Part shown: positions 46,787 through 57,517 of the stretch, piece after piece
Layout of the letters: every line of letters starts with the position of its first letter
Position numbering within the stretch: position 1 is the stretch's first letter
DNA from: Sodiomyces alkalinus F11
Taxonomy: Eukaryota; Ascomycota; Sordariomycetes; Glomerellales; Plectosphaerellaceae
Reading direction: 5' to 3'
NCBI RefSeq assembly: GCF_003711515.1
Contig: NW_021167097.1
Span: forward strand, 62,001-126,000
DNA length: 64,000 bases
Notes under the pieces: model-generated
Database searches by the model: none
Told to the model about the DNA's origin: nothing
Seen by the model: the letters and a program-made list of their open reading frames with translations, nothing else
Program-made: the position numbers and the translations under genes

Positions 46787-48177
46787 TCACTGCCCCAGCG
46801 CCCCCCCAAAAACGTCATCCGCCGCCGACGGGCCAGTCACCTTTCTCCTCTTGGGCTCGTTTGGTCCGATAGGCTCGCCTAGCGCCAACCCGGCGTTGGT
46901 CTTCTTCCGATCTTGCCCAGCCTCCTTCTCCTTGGACGCGTTGGCCGCCCATTCCCGCCGTGCCCTCTGGAGCTCCACCAAGTCTGCCTTATCAGGGTCT
47001 CGGCACCTCCTGAGCTTCTTCAGGAGTGGGCGGATGAGCTTCAGGGACTCGGCCTGTCATATCGCAAAATCAGCTTCGGTTTCCCTCGACGTGCTCCAGC
47101 TGTGCCCCGTGAGGTCTTACCTTGCCCCAGTACGTCTCCATCCTCTCTGGCGGTTCCGTCGCGAGCATATCTCTACACGCCTCGATCGCCGCCGTGACCT
47201 TCTCCTTGATTTCGCTCGACGTGGGATGCATCATCTCTGTTGCGGTCGCGTCCGCGTTCCTCCCCGCCTCCTCCCTCCGTGTCGGCGCGAACGCGCTGTT
47301 GATTATCCTCTCTGCCAACCCCCGGTCGGCCAGCGACAAGGCCGCCAGCATGATCTGGCTCGGCGCGTAGTGGAAGTATGCGTCGGTAAGAAGAGGGCTG
47401 ACTTTGAGGATCTCGCGGGCTTGTTGGTGTGCTGCGTCGATTCGCGGTTTCTGTGCCCCGCCCCGCCCCCGGGCGCGCATCATGTTAGCGTCTGTCGCGT
47501 CTATAGATCACATGAAAAGAAATGCTCGAGAACTGACATCAATATCTTCCTGTCGCCTCAACTCCAATATTGCACCTTCCAACCCGCGAAACGGATGCCG
47601 AACGTCGAAAGCAAAGCGAATCCCCTGGCAAAGGAGGAACTCCCCGGCTAGTATTTTCTCCTCTGTGGTATCCGAAAGCTTCTCTGCCAGTCTGGTGCAA
47701 CCAAGTTAAACCCCCACAATCGTTAGCTTCCCTTTACCCTTCCGCAATCCCAGGCAAAAGACAAAAACTGGGCGCAAGACAGACGTACTTGGACAACTTG
47801 GCAAAGTACCCCTCCGCCTTGCCCCCAAAGAAGAGGCACGTCTTGATCAGGTCCATGGGCGGGTACGTCATGAGCGAATTGGTCACGTAGAATCGCTTCA
47901 GGAACACGGCCGCCGTGGCGCGTATCTCGGTCGGCAGGTCGCAGTGGATGGCGGCCCGGATGAGCTCGGTGGTGAAGAAGCGAAGGAGGACCGTCTCCTC
48001 CTCGGCCGTGAGGAACTCGGGCGCCGGCTCCGTCGGTTTGAGCTCGGCCAGCCGTGCCGTGATGTGTGGTCTTACCAGCGCGTTCGTCTTCTCCCGGAGG
48101 TCCCTCAGCTTGGCGGGGGAGAAGGACCAGAGCCGGTACTGGCTCGACAATCGGTATCGGGCGTCTTCGGTGGCCAT
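46787..48177 (-). CDS. CCL1: Cyclin H / Ccl1, cyclin subunit of TFIIH kinase
   Basis: Cyclin partner of the Kin28/CDK7 kinase, which phosphorylates the RNA polymerase II C-terminal domain; nuclear. Exons 47789..48177, 47538..47691, 47121..47450 and 46787..47053 give 379 residues; introns are 97, 87 and 67 bp. The N-terminus EDARYRLSSQYRLWSFSPAK is the conserved cyclin-H leader. The cyclin box follows: LLRFFTTELI, AAVFLKRFYVTNSLM and PMDLIKTCLFFGGKAEGY (first fold), AEKLSDTTEEKILAGEFLLC, then GIRFAFDVRHPFRGLEG (family signature), then SPLLTDAYFHYAPSQIMLAA (second fold). The C-terminal part is Lys/Arg-rich with EPKRRKV, a possible nuclear signal. One donor is the less common GTCAGT at the end of exon 2, supported by frame continuity into KPRIDAAHQQA. 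Confidence 0.93.
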
Positions 48178-49097
48178 GACGGGGGTAGGGGGGATCGAGG
48201 GGGGTCGAGTTTGAAGTCGGTCAGACGATCCTGTTAAAGAAATCGGAAAGTGGCGCTAATGGCCCTTCGCAGAAGGAAGGAGGCGCGTGGAGATTGTTCT
48301 CGAGATAGCGAACGCCAGGAGGGTTGAGTTGATCGAACCAAGGAACAAGGGAAGCGTGGAAGGGTCTTGGCAGCTGTTGCGACCGTTTCTTGCCAGGGTA
48401 GCTTCAGCCACATAGTGTCACGTGAATATTAAGCCACGTGATGTCAAGCCACACACGATGCTCGTCAAAGTAGGGTACTTCGCATCTTATCCTTCTCTCT
48501 CACTCTCACACTCACATCTCACAGAGTCACATCTCACAGAGTCACATCTCACCGAGTCACATCTCACCGAGTCACATTTCACCGAGTCACATCTCACAGA
48601 CTCACAGTCCTCAGTGCCTCCCAGACCGCAATCCTTTTGCCAACGTCTTAAACTAACGGAGATGCAGAGACAAGATGAAGAGTAGCAACCGTGCTGTCGT
48701 CTAAAGTGAGGTTCTTGTAAGATGGATGGATCATGGGCCCATTCAGAGGGTCCTGGAACACAACACGGGAAGACATTCCAAGTCCTAACTCGCTCAATGG
48801 AGAAGATTTTACCTAACTACTTATGCAGGGGCCGCTGAAAACCTCGTCTCCAATGGCCTGGCCCTTGACTCACCGTCTTCGTCTGTCCGTCCCTGTGAAT
48901 CACTCCTCCAAAGTCTCAACTCCACTTCCCGATCCCGAGGTTAGGTATTTAAACATCGCCAGACCTCCGAGAATACATTGTGAGTGAACCCTACGTCTGT
49001 ACTCTCATTCTCTTCTTCCGATCTGTAGCCCACCGGTCAGTCTTACACCGAATCGTCAAACACTCAACAACACCGTCTGACGCCTCCAGAACCCACC
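48178..49097. promoter_or_regulatory. Divergent promoter between CCL1 and the PaiB-like gene
   Basis: The 920-bp spacer separates divergent starts. It contains an array of 15-bp repeats (48511-48606) and two CACGTG-like elements near 48420-48440 (TCACGTGAAT, CCACGTGATG). No ORF is supported. Confidence 0.55.
48511..48606 (+). repeat. 15-bp minisatellite (TCACATCTCACAGAG)n
   Basis: Six to seven copies with small variants (CAGAG, CCGAG, ATTTC) in tandem between divergent genes. Confidence 0.93.
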
Positions 49098-49283
49098 ATG
49101 CACCTCCGACCCGACCACGCCGAGACGGACACCCCCACCCTGTGGAAGCTAATCCGTGATAACCCCCTGGGCATCTTCACCACCGCCATCCCCTCACCCT
49201 CCGGCTCCTTTCCCCTCGTCCAATCCACCCATATCCCCTTCATGCTGGACACCGACGACGACGACGACGACGACAACAACAGC

Positions 49284-49339
<56 letters not shown>

Positions 49340-49982
49340 ACACGGTCCCTATGGCCGCCTAAGAGCCCACCTCGCCCGCCAAAACCCGCACAGCAAAGCC
49401 ATAGTCGAGTCCCTCACAACCTCCACCTCACCCAGCCAGCAGACCACAGCCCACAACATCCTCGAGCAGGACGTCTCCGTCCTCTTCACCTCGCCCATCC
49501 ACCACTACGTCACCCCCAAATTCTACACCGAGACCAAACCCGCCTCGGGCAGAGTCGTGCCGACGTGGAACTACGCCGCCGTGCAGGTCTACGGCAAGGC
49601 GAAAGTGTACTTCGATCCGCACGCCGACGAAACGGAAAAGTTCCTCGCGACGCAGATCGATGATCTGTCGCGCCAGTGCGAGATCTCCGTCATGGGCTAC
49701 ACGGGGCGCGGCGAGAGGCCTGGACCCTGGGAGGTCACGGATGCGCCGCCGCGGCATATCGAGCTGCTACAAAAAAACATTGTCGGCGTCCAGATCGAGA
49801 TTAGCCGGCTGGAGGGCAAGTTCAAGATGAGCCAGGAGATGAGCAAGGGGGATAGGGATGGTGTCGTGAAAGGGTTCAAGGGGCTGGGCACGGAGGTTAG
49901 CGCGGCCATGTCGGATCTGGTCCAGACGCGCAGCGAGATGCATGAAGCGGCCAAGGCTCGGAGTAAGGTAGGTATAGAATAG
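49098..49982 (+). CDS. PaiB-like FMN-binding protein with polyasparagine insert
   Basis: 294-residue member of the PaiB/FMN_bind_2 family (PF04299), which has a split-barrel flavin-reductase-like fold. Bacterial PaiB affects transcription of sporulation and protease genes; fungal members are uncharacterised. The start MHLRPDHAETDTPTLWKLIR and DNPLGIFTTAIPSP match the family N-terminus, HIPFMLD follows, then HGPYGRLRAHLARQNPHSK. VLFTSPIHHYVTPKFYTE, VPTWNYAAVQVYGKAKVY, VMGYTGRGERPGPWEVTDAP and IVGVQIEISRLEGKFKMSQ complete the fold. Between HIPFMLD and HGPYG sits a tract of seven Asp followed by about 20 Asn broken by one Ser, in a loop position. The 3' end AKARSKVGIE* overlaps a GTAGGT that could be a donor, so the true C-terminus may differ by a few residues. 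Confidence 0.9.
49254..49339 (+). repeat. GAC/AAC trinucleotide microsatellite encoding Asp-Asn tract
   Basis: About seven GAC and then about twenty AAC units (one AGC interruption) inside the PaiB-like gene. Confidence 0.97.
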
Positions 49983-50214
49983 AAGTACGGAGGGTACACG
50001 TCCCACTCGTCGGGGCCCAACGGAGGAAAAATACGTGCAAATAACCATTCAGATCTGACTGCGACTGCCATTACTTAATTCACGCAAGCTAAAATGTTCT
50101 CGACAGACACCAACACCATCTTGCCCGAGTCTCGTCTTTGCAGGTACCCAAATGGTAAAACAAGAATAGGTCTTAAATGGCCTATCTTCTCATCAACAGT
50201 CCACATCCAACTCC

Positions 50215-51830
50215 TTAAAACGTGTATCGGAAACCGGGTTGCGCATCCTCCTAACATTAGGGTCAGCATAACTTATTCTTAAGCAAAACGAGACAGAAAA
50301 AAGGGATCAAACTCACATCAGCACCCTCGAGCTCCTTCTCGCCCCTGTCAGCCTTCCGGTTCTGGAAGTAGAAATCAACGCTCAACAAGCCGACGAGGAC
50401 GACGGTCAGCAGCGAGGCGGCGATGCAGGCGTACATGCCCGGGCGGTAGTGGGGGATGTCCTGGTTGCGGAAGACCAAGCTGCCGGCAATACCGCCGATG
50501 CCGCCAAAGCTGACGAGGGTGGCGCTGCAGAAGGCGCGCTTCCACTGGCCGCGGATGTTGTTGGCCTGGTAGGCCATGACGGCGGGGATGTTGGAGTTGG
50601 CGCCGGCGGTGACGAGGAAGACGCCAAAGTAGCGCACGTTGGCGGAGGGGTGGAAGCCCATGATGGGAAGGCCGATGAGGCAGAGCAGCACGTTGGCCAC
50701 GATGACGGGTCCGCGCACGTGGAAGCGGTCGCCGCACCAGGCGCCGGCGAACATGACGATGCCGGCGAAGGCGTAGGGCGGGGCCACGAGGCACTGGGCC
50801 TCGGCGATGCTGAAGCCCATGTTCTCGCGCAGGATGATGGGCAGGAAGTAGGCCAGCGCGTACGACACGGTGGTGGTGTCGAAGAAGATGAGGGCGTAGG
50901 CCCAGATCTTCCAGTCGAGGCCGGCGGAGAAGAAGCGGCGCAGGTTGAAGGGCGGGGTGGCCACGTCGCCCCTGTCCCTGTTCACGCGGTCGACGACCCA
51001 GGCGCGCTCGCGGTCGCCGAGGAAGCGCCAGTCGCTCTTGCCGGCGTCGGGGAAGTCGACGAGCAGCCAGTAGCCGATCATGGCGATGAGGCAGGTGATG
51101 ATGCCCTCCATGATGAAGATCCAGCGCCACCCGGAGAGGTTGGCGAGGCCGTTCATCTGCATGAGTCCGTAGGCGAGGATGCCGGCGAAGGCCGATGCGA
51201 CGCATCCGAGGAGGTAGAAGACCGAGTACCGCTTTCCTACTTCGTAGCGGGTATACCACGTGCTAAGGAGATAAACGCAGCCGGGGAAGAATCCGGCCTC
51301 GAGGACGCCGAGCAAGGTTCTCATGACGGCAAGCTGGCCGTAGTCCTGGGCAAAGCCCATGCCTATCATGACGGCGCCCCAGAAGAGGCAGATGACCGAC
51401 AGGTGGATACGGGGACCAATCTTGCGAATGATGACGGTAGAGGGAGGTTGGAAGATGATGTAGGGGATGAAGAAGATGAGGGAGACGATGTTCTGGAGGG
51501 TGACGAGTTAGCAGAGGGTGAGAGAGCGAGGGGAGGAGGGAGTCTCACGTATCGGTTTTCGATGAGCAAGTTCAGCTCAACGGTCATTCCGGCAATGGCA
51601 GCAGCAGACAGATTAGTACGGTCCATAAGAGAGACGCAGTACATGAGTCCCAGAATGACGACTAGACGGCGGTCGATGCGGTGGACGATTTGGCGCTGCT
51701 CACGAAGGGTGAAGCCATGATCGGGATCGTCGCCATCTGAGCCTGCGGGGCCTTTGGCGTCCAGCCTCTGGTCGGCTTTATCGTCGACATGTTCGAGGTC
51801 GTCCTTTTCGATGTCGCGATTCTTCTCCAT
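50215..51830 (-). CDS. Dal5-type MFS transporter with a 36-bp terminal exon
   Basis: Third member of the anion:cation symporter branch here, 497 residues, plasma membrane. Exons are 51549..51830, 50317..51492 and 50215..50250. The first intron (56 bp, GTGAGA...CCAG) joins LLIENRY to NIVSLIFFIPYIIFQPP. The second (66 bp, GTGAGT, CCCTAATG branch, GTTAG) joins EKELEGAD to EDAQPGFRYTF*, the tail form usual in this branch. Landmarks are LMYCVSLMDRTNLSAAAIAG, RTLLGVLEAGFFPGCVYLL, GWRWIFIMEGIITC, the loop LVDFPDAGKSDWRFLGDRE and YQANNIRGQWKRAF. The ATG at 51830 is the first in frame. The N-terminal 45 residues are charged and cytosolic. Substrate unknown. Confidence 0.92.
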
Positions 51831-52660
51831 GGTAGGCAACGACGGGAGCTGACTCTATATGTGTCTGTGTGTGTTGTTCTTCTTCTTCGTCTTCTTTGAG
51901 TTGTCCCGTTTGGTCCGACGATTGTCAAGTGAGGGGTATCAAAGTAAACGGAGTGGTCCGAATTCTGGGTGACAATTAAAGTTAGCCAGAGATAAGTCAA
52001 TCGGGAGGGGACTAAAAAGATGGGAGGATCAAAGTTACACTGTGTCGACGGGTTGGGTGTGTTGGCCACGTGCCCTGGGGAAGATCTTCGTTGAATAAGA
52101 AGAGAAAGGAGAGAGAGGTTGAGGGCTCACGAGTCGAAGAAGAGACCGCCGTGGAACATGAAAAGCCGGACGTCTTGTCAAAGGATTCCAAGGGTTCCCT
52201 TTTGTATCCCGACGAAGGGTATTCAAACCACAGGGTCGGGAGCCAGGGCCCCTCTTTCTCTTCCCTCCTCTGTCTGACTTCCCCACACGTCATCCTGTTG
52301 TGGATGCATTATGTCCATCGACTCCATCCCGGAGGCTTCTGGATCGAGTCCTACCAACAGCCCCCCCCAAGCCGCAGCCGCAAAGAGAGGTGTGGATAGT
52401 ATCACAACTGACCTGGGGGCATCCGGGGGGGCCCCCTCGTATCCACCTCCAAGCATCAAAGCATGGCAAGGAGGTGAGGAGATGAGGAGGTGAGGGTCAA
52501 GACTCCAGCTCGACGGGGTCAATCGGTTACGAGAACCAATCAACGATGTGGTAAACAAGATCAAAGTCAACCAGGCCGAGGCTCAAATGCTTGGCTCCAT
52601 CTGGGGGTGACAGCAGAGCAGGGACAGAAGAGGGTGTTTTTGCGGGGGAGGTTTGCCTGC

Positions 52661-52719
52661 TTGTGTGTGTGGTGTGTGATGGGCGTCTGTGTGTGTGAGA
52701 GAGAGAGAGTGAGAGAGCT
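52661..52719 (+). repeat. TG/AG dinucleotide-rich tract
   Basis: Imperfect TGTGTG then GAGAGAGAGAG repeats in non-coding sequence. Confidence 0.85.
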
Positions 52720-54426
52720 CTCCATTTCCCCACGAATGCTGTCGATCTAGGCCCCAGGTCCCGCAGTTGGTTAGGACGAAAGCGCAACGTCGATAGTCAG
52801 GAAATGAAAGAGACCCGGAGTAGGGATGAGATGTTTGAAGAAATTCGGTAGGGCAGTCTGTGTGGTCTGGGTGGCCCCTTCCTTGGAGAAAATTCTGGGG
52901 TAGGGACCGCCGTCGGTGGACTTCCCGCCCACGCTAAAAAGTGTTCCCCGGTTGCGACTGCGGGGTAAGCGTGGATTTGAGTGGTGGGCAAAGTACTCTG
53001 TACTTGCACCATTGGGGAGAGACGGCAGAGGGGAGACGAACCCGATACTCCTGGACAATACAATCACTTTGCTCCTGCCCTCGACAGTGTAAACTTGCGT
53101 CTTCCCCATATGGATGCAGGTGAAAGCGGCAGTTACCCTCATTGGCTTACGAATTTACTCTCGGTACTTCTCACTACCCCGTGGTACGTCGATTCCTTCG
53201 GTGAAATTCCCGTTTCTGTACTAGACCTCGCGGCAGGTAATAAACCCATACACGTACACACTGCGCTAGCTACAACGTACATAGGCCATTGGACATTGGC
53301 ATGGGTCTGCGTCTTGGCTGAGCGAAGGACTGGCATCTTTTGTTTCTTTGAACTCGAGGACTGTTGCATCTGCTGCATGGGATGTCGGCATGTGCTTCTT
53401 GGCCAGATCTGCTGCATGCTCTTCCCGTTTCTGCGTATTTCTTACTACGTACGTTGTACACCGTTGTTTTCCTTGGTTACTAGGTAAGGTGAGTTTTGTC
53501 TTCATAAACAAACTAAGGTACCTTACCTATACCTTATGGAATGGCCGTGTATCTCAGTGTCAGCCGGTCGATTCCCTTCATGCTCTCAAATTGAAGTCAG
53601 CATCAAGGTAAACCGACGTGACATCGGGAAGAACCTCCGTACTAAGCTCACCGCATCCATAGTTCATGTCCTCACTCCCATCGACCCTCAATAGACCAGG
53701 ATGCTTCGCTCTCCAACACTTTGAATAGTAATCATCCAGCTCTAATCGCCGAGCCTCGGCATCTTCCCCTCTCCCGTCCCCTCAACGCAAGCCATAATAG
53801 CCCACATGCCCATCATTCCTCCAGTGAACGACCAGATACTCCTCGCAAGCCACCCGGGCCAAGCAACGCCACCACAGCGAGCGGCAGTATTACGTTGCAG
53901 GACCGTGACTTGAGTCTTGCCCAGCCCAAAGCCAAGTCGACTCTTTGCTGCCGCTCCTAAGTAAAAATACTCCGTAATAAAGACGAACCACAACTTCGCA
54001 AGCTGTTCTCAAAGCGGAAACTATCGCGGGATGCCTCGGCGAGTGCCGTTTGACAGAGGTCGACTCGACACACGCCTCAGACGACTGCCATACAACCAAC
54101 GTAGGGTACATACCTATCCCCAAATTCCATCCCAGATGACCTGTTCCCTAGCCCAAACGAACCAACAAATCTCTTAATCTCTTCTCTCACCGAAACATTC
54201 CGAACCGGTGTCTCCCATTCAGGGATAGCGGGCCCGCAATGCTGATCTGGGGGTAAACCGAACAAACGTTCAAATCAACATCTACAGATACTTCGTAATA
54301 TTATGTACAGCAACCGAACAACGTGGAACGTGCAACGGGCAAAGAGCCACGAGGACGACCCCTCACCGTACCACCTCCCTGGGAAGCATGCCATCGGAAT
54401 ATGTAGGACAGAGAATAAACCGATCC

Positions 54427-54500
54427 ATCTTCCCATCTTCCCATCTTCCCATCTTCCCATCTTCCCATCTTCCCATCTTCCCATCTTCCCATCTTCCCAT
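54427..54500 (+). repeat. 8-bp minisatellite (CTTCCCAT)n
   Basis: Nine perfect or near-perfect copies of CTTCCCAT in tandem, non-coding. Confidence 0.95.
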
Positions 54501-55676
54501 TAACCTACCTACTACTTACCCCTGAACACATCTCAGACATGCACATGTGCAACATTCCTCCCATTTCTCGTCCCTTAACCATCCTATATAGCTTCTCATC
54601 TCCCCTCACCTCAACCCAGGTACCCTCAACCACATCCTACCCGAGCACACACATCTCTAGTCCCAGCACCCCGGACCACGCCAACCCACCAACCCCAGCA
54701 TGTTCCAGGGCTACGGGACGCCGCACAGGCGCAGAGCAAGCCCATGATCCATCACGCACTTTCCCACGCCACAAAAATCACCCCATTCCTTCGTCCCTTT
54801 GTCATTTCCCCAACGTCTGTGTTGCACCCCCCCGCACATGTCTCAAGTACGCCAGCCTCGGCTCAGCGAAACTGCCAGGAGTAATCACGATCGAGATCCT
54901 CGGTCCGTCAAGAGATTGCCTCAACTGTCACTGGAGGTCAAACCTACCATGATGAGTGAGCGAGCAACCAAGAGGCCTTTCCTATCTGTCATCATGATGG
55001 ACATCACGGAGACTGAGACGCTGGGGAATCATAAATCGTTGAAGGGTTCCATTCCTGGTTGCTAAGACTGTCGTCGACAGGTCCATATCCCGCTTCCCAA
55101 ACCAATCACTGCAGTCGAATTGCGGAGCTGCAAGAGACAACACCTAACAACCGGTACGCAGCAGTGAACTAACTACTTTGATTATCCATGGGGACTCGCA
55201 GACGAGAGCCGCAAGCAAAACCCCCGAGTCGAAAACTGGTCTATGAGATGTAATGCACATGAAACAACCGCTTGGACAACGGACCACCCAAGGCTTCATC
55301 AAACAGCAAACAACGACTGCACGCTACATGTTACAGGAAAAAGTCTTTTGTGTCATTGTGGGCTACCCAAGCTGGATAATACCCAACGCTCAGAGGGCTA
55401 TGCTACTACAACAACGCATACTAAAAAGACGAAACGAGAAGAATGCGATCCGAACCCAAATGAGAAGAGTACCATAGCATGTTCAGCCCAGCCTAGGCCA
55501 AAGAAAACGCAAAATGGATCGAAACGACTATGCCGCAACCGTTTGTCTTTGATGATGCTATACTAAGAAAGGACAAGGACACTTTGAATGTCGGGATACA
55601 GACACAATGAAGGAAGATGTTCTTGGGAGAAATATTGAGGAACAATTCCTTGACCGACTATGCTTCAAACACCTCT

Positions 55677-57517
55677 TTATAGCACGACCATGGCGGCACC
55701 GACACCACCGGCCACAACGAGGTAGAGGCCGACAGCATAGTCACCGAGGGTGAAGGCCATATCCAGGCGCTTCGAGACGAGGCCGAAGTTCTCATCGTCA
55801 TCATCCTCATCATCGTCGCCGGCGCTACCGGAAGAAGCCGGGGCCTGGGTGGCAGTGGCGGCATACTCGTTCTGGGAGCTGGCGGAAGCCAGGCCGCTAG
55901 AGCAGGTGCTGTCAGCTCCAGGGGCCGAGCGGACGACGCCGAGGCCTTCGTGGTCGCAAGCGTCGCTGGCCTCGTCCAAGTTATGGTAGTACTCGTTCAT
56001 GACGAAGGCGACCTTCTGCCTGTCGTCGCACATGCTGTAGGCGCCATAGACACCCGTCTCGGTGTTGGTGGTGATGCCGGCGCAAGCGGCGGGGTCTTCG
56101 CTGCAGATGAAATCGAAGATGGCTTGCATCTCGCGCGGCCTGATGTTCGACTCGGGGACGCAGCTCAGAGTGCTGACCATGCACTCGCAGAGGTCGTCGT
56201 CAGGAGTGGGAGGAAGAGCATCGCTGGTGACCCTCCAGTGCTCCTGGAGAGGCGGGCAGCTGGCGGGCGAGTTGGTAGGTTCGTAGTCATCAGCCAAGGT
56301 GGACGAAGGCGTGGCCGCAGCAACACGAGAGGAGTACACGTCGTAGTTCTCCATCGTCTCGGCATTACCGTTACGATCAATCTCGACAAGGCCTACGAGC
56401 GGGCAGAAAACGTCAGCAATTGTTGGAGGACGAACGAGACGAGCAACAACTACAAAGGCAGCACAGGGCGGCCCAGAAAACCCCACAACTTACCATAGTC
56501 ATTCTCCTCCTGGAAGTACATGTAGACGATACCGCCGGAGAAAACCTCGCTCATGTCGTCAGAGTACAGGGCGGTGGTATCCTGGAACAGACGACCCTCG
56601 GCACCACCGGGCTCGTTGCATCCGTACTCGGCCAGGAAGACGGGGACGGAGTAATTGGAGTAGAAGGCGACCTGCTGATCGTAGCCAGAGCGCTGCAGGC
56701 TGCTCTGGCCGCACCACGAGTAGATGTTGTAGCCCCAGAAATCAATGGCGCTGTCCTGATCGCCGCAGTTGAAGTAGTGAGCACTGGGACCGCGAATATC
56801 AGGGTCATCATTGGCGGCGTAGCCGACGCCGAGCCAACGATCCTTGGTCTCACGGATGTAGGCCTTGGTGTCGCGGACGGCAGCCTTGACGAAGGCCGAG
56901 GCGGCGGTGTTGGTCTTGTTGTTGGAGACCTCGTTTCCGGCAAAAAAGCCAATGGTGTTGTCGTACTCGGCGAGGACGTCGATAACGTCCTTGTAGCGCT
57001 GGAAATGGTCGACGGTCCACTGAGGGCCATCGCGGTTGATGGACATGAGGGGCTCGCCCAGGTCGGCGACAACGTAGATGCCAGCATCCTGGAGGAGCTT
57101 CATGCAGTCGTCATGGTTCCTCTCGGGGTCGATGGAATAGACACGGATGGTATTGGTATGAGCACTGGCGAGAATGGGAACATCACGCTCGCACTTTTCC
57201 TTGTCGGCGAGAGGGTCGAGGTATCTACCCTCTTCGTTCTCACCGCCGGCACCAGCAGGGTCCTCCTGGTATGCAATGCCCTTCATGAAAAATTGTGTAC
57301 CGTTTTCGTAGAAGAACTTGGATCCCTGCAAAGTCGTTTGTTAGCAAGGAGACGTTTGGGGGTTCGCGCCTGTGCCTCCTAGCAGCGGGCCAGATGAAAA
57401 GAAGAAAGAAAAAAATAGAGACAAATAGTTATTACGCACCTTGACGATGATGGGGTCAAGAGCAGCGACCTTGCTCGCCATGAGCAGGGCCGAAGCGACG
57501 GCCGCAAGCTTGGTCAT
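55677..57517 (-). CDS. GH72 beta-1,3-glucanosyltransferase with X8/CBM43 domain (Gas/Gel family)
   Basis: Cell-surface enzyme that cuts a beta-1,3-glucan chain and rejoins it to another, elongating wall glucan. Exons are 57440..57517, 56494..57325 and 55677..56392 (541 residues); junctions rebuild DPIIVKGSKFFYENG and EENDYGLVEIDRNGN. Residues 1-19 (MTKLAAVASALLMASKVAA) form a signal peptide. The GH72 domain holds the acid/base Glu158 in FAGNEVSNN and the nucleophile Glu259 in FLAEYGCNEPG, 101 residues apart as in yeast Gas1. The cysteine-rich X8 module follows (CPPLQEHWRV, DDDLCECMVSTLSCVPES, FDFICSEDPAACAGI, YSMCDDRQKVAFVMNEYY). A Ser/Ala-rich spacer, an acidic DDDEDDDDENFG stretch and the hydrophobic tail VGLYLVVAGGVGAAMVVL indicate GPI anchoring. 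Confidence 0.96.

Larger units (their letters stand above)
51831..55676. other. 3.8-kb gene-poor region
   Basis: No supported gene between the MFS start and the GH72 stop, both on -. It holds a GT/GA dinucleotide tract at 52661-52719 and the 8-bp minisatellite at 54427-54500. Short TACGTTGTAC-type motifs occur at 53270 and 53446. Confidence 0.5.

Noticed and set aside
50449..51720. 423-codon open frame on + across the MFS gene
   Set aside because: Antisense shadow with Asp/Glu/Gly/His-biased composition; the - strand carries all MFS landmarks.
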